Origin: Ambrosia x helenae
Taxonomy: Eukaryota; Streptophyta; Magnoliopsida; Asterales; Asteraceae
Assembly: GCA_030844895.1 (NCBI GenBank)
Contig: JAUTDX010002165.1
Coordinates: 1-64,000 of the forward strand
Direction of reading: 5' to 3'
DNA: 64,000 nt
Part shown: piece by piece, positions 58,491-64,000 of the stretch
Layout of the letters: the number at the start of each line of letters is the position of its first letter
Numbering within the stretch: position 1 is the stretch's first letter
Position numbers and translations under genes: made by a program
The notes under the pieces: generated by a model
What the model saw: the letters and a program-made list of their open reading frames with translations, nothing else
What the model was told of the DNA's origin: nothing
Databases searched by the model: none

Positions 58491-60340
58491 TGTTATAAAT
58501 GTATTATATTTAATAGTGACGGGTGAGGTTAGGGTACAAAGTGTGTTTTTTGTGAGAAGGGTAAGAAGCCATAGAAACATGACAAGTGGCAATATTAATT
58601 ATCTTGCAACAAGGGTAGATTAGTCCATTTTGCCTCTAATTATAATTTGTTCATTTAATTATTTTTAGAAATTGATATGCATTTAATTAAATTTCCATTA
58701 TTTATGGAAGATTATCTATCCTCTTCAATACATTGTGTTATACGTATTGAATCAAGTTCACTATTCTCAAAACACTAAAGAAATCTAAAACTCACTAGCA
58801 TACAACCTATGCGTATAAAACACAACATGATGATCATGATAAAACACAACATCCCTAACCAAATGAAAATCAAAGAACATATAAACATTTTTGAATATTA
58901 CAAACATAAAACATATAGGAAACAAATAAGAACACCATGTTTAAAATCCAATTAATACACAAAGAATATAAAACACAAGATGCTAATAAAAAAACATAGA
59001 ATAGATTAAGCAATAAGACTACAACAATAGAGCTCTTGAAAATCTCAAACGCGTTTATAAATAATAAAATACTAAACCTACAACATTACAACTTATAAGA
59101 AAGTAATGTTTTCGTACAGAAAGACTCAAAACACTTTTAGTAGCTAGAGGTCAGTAGTATTAGTAATTTGGATTTTGTGAACATATGAAAACATGCATTA
59201 TTATAACAGAAAATAAAAGATCGATACAACCCTACATCATAATGTTTTCAGTTAGAGAGAGAAAGAGAGGGTGAGGAACGATATTTGAGGAGGTTGTTTC
59301 CATCTTTTAAGCAAATGAAATAACTATTATAAACATAAAAGATTACTAGAATACCCTTAGTAGGATTAATTAATCAATTAACTTTATAACCCTTATTAAA
59401 TTTTTGTCATCAACCAATCTCAACCATCCATCTATAAATCTAAGGGCCATAAACACTTCTTACCCTTCTTACAAAAATCATCCTTTGTATCCGAACCTTT
59501 ACCATAGTGACTATCCACATTTCCAACTCCCATTTACATTTATATTTGTATTAATGTTATAGCCTATATATGGTGGCTCTTGTATTTGATCTAAGACACA
59601 TCAATAAGAATGAATCATTCCATTCTCTATTCTCTCCAATCCATGTTCTTACATCTACATATCTTGTATGTTAGTTGTTAATAGGTCGTTGTTATACAAC
59701 ACGTTATCAGCACGACTGACTTTTCGAAGTGGACCATACGATTACAAAAGTCGCATATGTTAGCATATCGTGACATAGGTGGTTGTATCACATATGGGGA
59801 CCTCCACCACCATAACTCTTCGATGGGCATCTACTCAATGTCTCAGGTAAGTGGTAACCATATCAACTTCATACTCTCACTATCCACAATGATTAATCAG
59901 TTCAACGAATATTAATTTAGTGATAAAATTAAATAGGAAGGGTAGTGATTAATGAATTAACACATATGATTGTATGATGAAAGCTTAAAATAGATTGTAT
60001 GATTCTTCTTCTTTGGTGATAATTGCAATCGAAACACAAGAGGTATATCTTTAAAACGGTTCAATCATATTTCTATTATTATTATAAATTCAATAATTAT
60101 AGTCAATTTATTGACAATAATTTCTAATGAAATTATAAAAATTGTGTATTGTTACATTATGTGGATAGTCAAGGGGAGTGTTATGAATGCACCAATAATA
60201 TGGTGACTCTCCACATCCTTAACTCCTAATTGTCATTACTCATTGTGTTAATGTGTAAGCCTATAAATAGAGGCTTTGTATATTGTATTAGATATACTCA
60301 ATGAATAAGATTTCTCTCTTCTACCCCTCTCTAAATTTTG
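58491..60340 (+). mobile_element. Small LTR element with split 5' LTR and truncated 3' LTR
   Basis: The 5' LTR begins TGTTATAAATG at 58491, is interrupted at 58520 and resumes at 59512, ending near 59700 beside CGTTATCAGCACGA, a primer-site-like motif. The 3' LTR begins TGTTATGAATG at 60179 after the polypurine tract AAGGGGAG (60171). The LTRs align through TGACTNTCCACAT, TAAGCCTATAAATAGAGGCT-like TATA regions and CAATAAGAATGAAT-like tails, but have diverged noticeably. Only about 480 bp lie between primer site and polypurine tract and no protein is encoded, so it is TRIM-like. The 3' LTR breaks off near 60340. Confidence 0.65.
58521..59503. mobile_element. Inverted-repeat element inserted in the LTR
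   Basis: The left end GGGTGAGGTTAGGGTACAAAG and the inverse of the right end, GGTAAAGGTTCGGATACAAAG, match, and similarity continues through TTTTGTGAGAAGGGTAAGAAG over about 60 bp. A perfect 8-bp duplication ATAGTGAC (58513-58520 and 59504-59511) flanks it. The duplicated word matches ATGGTGAC at the same place in the uninterrupted 3' LTR. The interior is AT-rich without a gene. Confidence 0.82.
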
Positions 60341-60349
60341 GCGTAGTCT

Positions 60350-63300
60350 CATCCATTCCCTGAAGTGAATGTGATGAAAATGATCGGTATAAAGGTTAAG
60401 ATCATGTACATAACTAAGAAAGTTGTAATGATTCCACCATGAAAGTTTTGTGGTTATAATCTATTCCCTGAAGTGAATGCGATGTTATAATTATTGTTAT
60501 AAATTAAGTCCATGATTATGGTAATTGTGAAAATTGTTATGATGCTCATGTTAATGAGATCGGCTTTGTTAATAATATGATGATTACAAAATGATCGTTA
60601 TAGAGGTTATGATCATAGTAAATGAGGAATTTTTAATGATCACCATATTCATAACAAGATCAGCCATGTTAATCCTGAATGAGGAAATTGTAATGATCAT
60701 CATGTTGATAATAAGATTAACGATGTTAATATTGAAATCGACCACAAGAAGTGGCACACTAATGAAGTAATTATATGAGAATGAGATATATTATTCTCTC
60801 ATATTTCTTGTCGTGTATTAGACAAGCAAAAGTGCAACATGTCTAATAATTTGTCACATATGAGATGTGCTCATGAAGTAACCATATCATTAAGAGAGTA
60901 TGACAAGTTTGAAATCATCTCATATTCTTGTGATTGAGTAAATAATGAAAAGTTATGAAGCTTGTTTCGTTTATACTCCATTCCCTGAAGTGAATGTGAC
61001 TACATATTGATCATTGTAAAGGTAATGATCATGGAGATAATTGAGAAATTTGTAATGATGAGATCGACCATTTGGAATAGTAATGATGGTCATGTTAATA
61101 ATGAGATGATGGTTTGAAAATTCCATACATACTCTCATATGAGAGTATGTATGGAATTTTGCAACCTGAGTCGATGATGATGTGAACATAAAGAAGAACT
61201 TAAAGATTCTTCAATCTGATGCATAGCATGTAATGTTTGCTCTTAAGCAAAATTATATATTTGCCATATAAAGTAGGGTGAGTATCACTATATATTTTGG
61301 AATTGATTAAAGGATACGCATATCCTAACATGATACCATTTAGTATTTAAAATCGATGCATCGTCTAAATGGTTATCAAGTTTGCAACCTGAAGTTTGCT
61401 TGATTTATGGCTTAGCTAATAAGATAGCAAACATATTATTCTAGATTGGCATATTTAATCAATTCACAAGATAATAATGATCATTGGAATAAGTGTTGAA
61501 CTTCATATAGCTTATGTTCATAAAAATATTGCTTTCATTGAGATGATCACTAGACGTCTACTATTGATTGCAACGTCAATGATCATGAGAGCAAAAGTTC
61601 ATGTTTATATTTGATTAAATGTGATTTTACACGCAGTAACATTTATTCACATCAAGCCAATACGTGGTAATAGTTTCTCCCCATTATAGTTGGTTTTTGG
61701 TCAGGAACCAAATATTGCCCATCTAAGATTTTTATTGTGCGACATATATTGAAATTGATCAACCACGACGCACGGAGATGGGACCTTAAAAGGTGATTGG
61801 GAATATATGATGATTTATAGAGCCTTAAACAAGAGATTTATTTACATCTCAATTAATTGATATCCATCTCAATGGATTAACATTCCCAACATCAGGGGGA
61901 GATAAAAGGCAGTTGGAAATAGAAATGAATTAGAATGAATATCATTGATCCTCGTACTAAACAATGTGAACCAGAAGTTCAAAGGATAATTCATTCACAG
62001 AGTTTAGCGAATTAATTACCAGATGTATTAACTGACCTAAATATGATGAATAGCTAATCAAGTTACATATACCAACTGCTAATGTTCCATTTAAGATGAG
62101 TGTCCTGGAAGGACAATCATATATTGACAATAAGCCTACTGCACGCCTGAAGCGTGGTAGACTAGTCGATTCCAAAGAATAAAAAAAATCCTCGAAAAAA
62201 TTGGAGCAAGTAATAAAGATGGTCAAGTCGAGGTTATAGTAAAGAGGTCTCCTGAAGAGACATTAGACATGATGGTTCCAGAAGAACTCATGTACCTGAA
62301 AATAAAGAGATCTCGTTATATAGTATCATGTCTATGAAACGTATGGAATCGAAATAAAATCGACGTCGTCATAAATTTTATGTAATGTAGCGCTTGAAAT
62401 GAGGATCAAGATTTAAGATCTGCTTATGAATGAATACAAAGAAATGATTGGCCAAAATGGAAAGACGCAAATACGGCAGAGTTGAATTCTCTATTGAAAA
62501 TGAAAGTTTTGGACCAGTAGTCCATAAAACAAAGGTTGTAAAACATATAGATATGCAAAGGTCTTTTCTGCGAATCAACATTTGAAAAGAAAATGATATA
62601 AGGTAATATTGGTGGCACAAGAATTTCGCAAAGACCCATAATTGATTATGAGGAGACGCATTCTCCAGTGGTGGATACAATGATTTTTCATTATGTTATT
62701 AGTCTGGTAATGCAAAGAGAGAATTGAAATGCGTCTAATAAATATCATGATTTACTTGACACTGAAAGTTTACATGAAAATACTTGATGAAGGATTTAAT
62801 GTGTCAAAATCTTGTAACGTGAGTTCTCAAGAACGTTATGATCGGAATAAAAAGATTCAATTCAGAATACGTTATGTTTGTTATATGATTGAATTGAATA
62901 TAAGTGGAACTCCTCATGAGTATCCTAAAGCAACCAAGTGCTTAAAAGGTAATATGAAACATCGTAGGATGTAATTATTATGCACCAATACACCACATGT
63001 AATAAATTGAACCTGGCGGTTATGATACTTCAATGTATAAGAATGGTACAATATACATTGGAGAAATAGATGTTATTGTTCTTCCAATTGAAGAGTGAAT
63101 GCACTTGCGTAATTGGTCAAGATGGAAAAGTCCTTGATGGATTGATGATACCTGCAGCATTGATATCAATACCTTAAGAAGTATTATGTAAAGGTAATAT
63201 AATATGTATGGACTAAAATAAGGGGGTTGAGTGTTTTATAACTCATGAGATATCCCGATAAAGAGCAACATAAGTTTGATTGTATTATCCAGCTTGTATC

Positions 63301-64000
63301 AAAAGTTTTCTTTTAAAAGTTCACTCGCAGTTTACAGAGATAATGTCTGAGCATTATCGAGAGATTTTGTAGAACTTTTACAAGGGGGATTTTTGAAAGT
63401 CCTTGACATGGTGCACTTGTTGCTTGACCTACAATTCGAGTATATATGTAATGATATGTTTACCAATCCATCGAAGTATATCTTGAAAAGATGGTGGGGC
63501 ATTTTACAATGGACATAGCTCATATTTAAAGTGCATTAAAGGTTGTCCAATTACTTGATATGGAATATTATTCATTTCATCTCCTACCAAAGTAGAGATT
63601 TTTACTCTAGAAGTACCATAGTTCAATATATATGTACATTAGTATATGTCTTGCTAGTTATGCATGATTATTATATCTTTCACATGAACTCATTATCATA
63701 ATATAGTCTATGTCAAGCGAGGAGACATGACCGGAATGAGTTAAAACAAATACTTCAGGTGTGAACGATATTTGATTATATTTCACTAACCCATGCAAAC
63801 AAGTTTGGTTAGTCTTGTAGATGCATGGAATATAACACATCACATTTGTTGATCTTGTGACATTTATTTACGAGAGGAGGCAACATTAGTCACTTAAAGA
63901 ATTGCACCTACGAGAGCAGGGACTAAAATTATGGAATGAAGATCATACATCAATTATTCAACTTAAAGATTTTCACGTCAAGTGATCAAGAACGCAAATC
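60350..64000 (+). pseudogene. Heavily decayed Ty1/copia gag-pol region
   Basis: Copia traces appear in order. ATTCCCTGAAGTGAATG (PEVN) words of a gag tail occur at 60355, 60463 and 60980. An integrase-end-like phrase (near 61690-61740) precedes an RT-linker frame with KPTARLKRGR (about 62130-62160). Reverse transcriptase traces follow, such as VYMKILDEGFN (about 62769) and ELNISGTPHEYPKATKCLK (about 62893), which correspond to the YMKIPEGF and YVDDLNIIGTPEE regions. Stops and frameshifts are frequent throughout and no domain is intact. It runs off the window. Whether it belongs to the small LTR element before it is unclear. Confidence 0.6.
61117..61160. repeat. 44-bp perfect palindrome
   Basis: AAAATTCCATACATACTCTC, then AT|AT, then the exact inverse, centred between 61138 and 61139. 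Flanks GGTTTG and GCAACC extend the symmetry with two mismatches. It lies within the decayed copia region. Confidence 0.9.

Overview
The window is nuclear DNA of a flowering plant, most likely a eudicot. The support is intron-rich genes with GT-AG introns, a miR156-type target site inside an SBP-box gene, plant-only gene types (germin-like proteins, SPL factor) and a dense crowd of plant transposons. Nothing in the sequence fixes the species; an asterid such as a member of the daisy family is only a guess.

Layout. 1-4.6 kb: a decayed Ty1/copia retrotransposon on the minus strand, cut by the window edge. 4.6-22 kb: AT-rich intergenic DNA holding small non-autonomous DNA transposons, several with exact target-site duplications, and tandem duplications of 647 bp and 142 bp. 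22.1-24.5 kb: a young-looking, gag-only LTR element with near-identical LTRs and a second LTR-like block just inside it. 25.7-28.1 kb: a three-exon SPL transcription factor (+). 29.3-34.8 kb: a nine-exon NUP62 nucleoporin gene (-), convergent with the SPL gene. 35.7-38.5 kb: a candidate Helitron filling most of the space between NUP62 and the next gene. 38.8-46.8 kb: a 17-exon SNF2 ATPase with a C-terminal macro domain (CHR10/ALC1 type, +), including an 8-nt microexon. 47.2-51.2 kb: two tandem germin-like protein genes (-); the duplication that made the second copy also carried the 3' end of the SNF2 gene, leaving a dead exon behind. 52.2-54.2 kb: a four-exon histidine-phosphatase (phosphoglycerate-mutase-like) gene (+). 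57.0-57.2 kb: first exon of a small membrane protein (-) whose splice donor touches an ATT microsatellite. 57.5-64 kb: a large hAT-type inverted-repeat element, an LTR element whose 5' LTR is split by another transposon, and a decayed copia pol region.

Spliced reading frames were assembled by hand. For SPL (362 aa), NUP62 (659 aa), the SNF2-macro gene (860 aa) and the phosphatase (271 aa), every intron is GT-AG and all phases close to one continuous frame. The genes do unrelated jobs (transcription control, nuclear transport, chromatin remodelling, cell-wall cupins, phosphatase); no operon-like or biosynthetic cluster logic is visible. I saw no CRISPR array, rRNA or credible tRNA gene.
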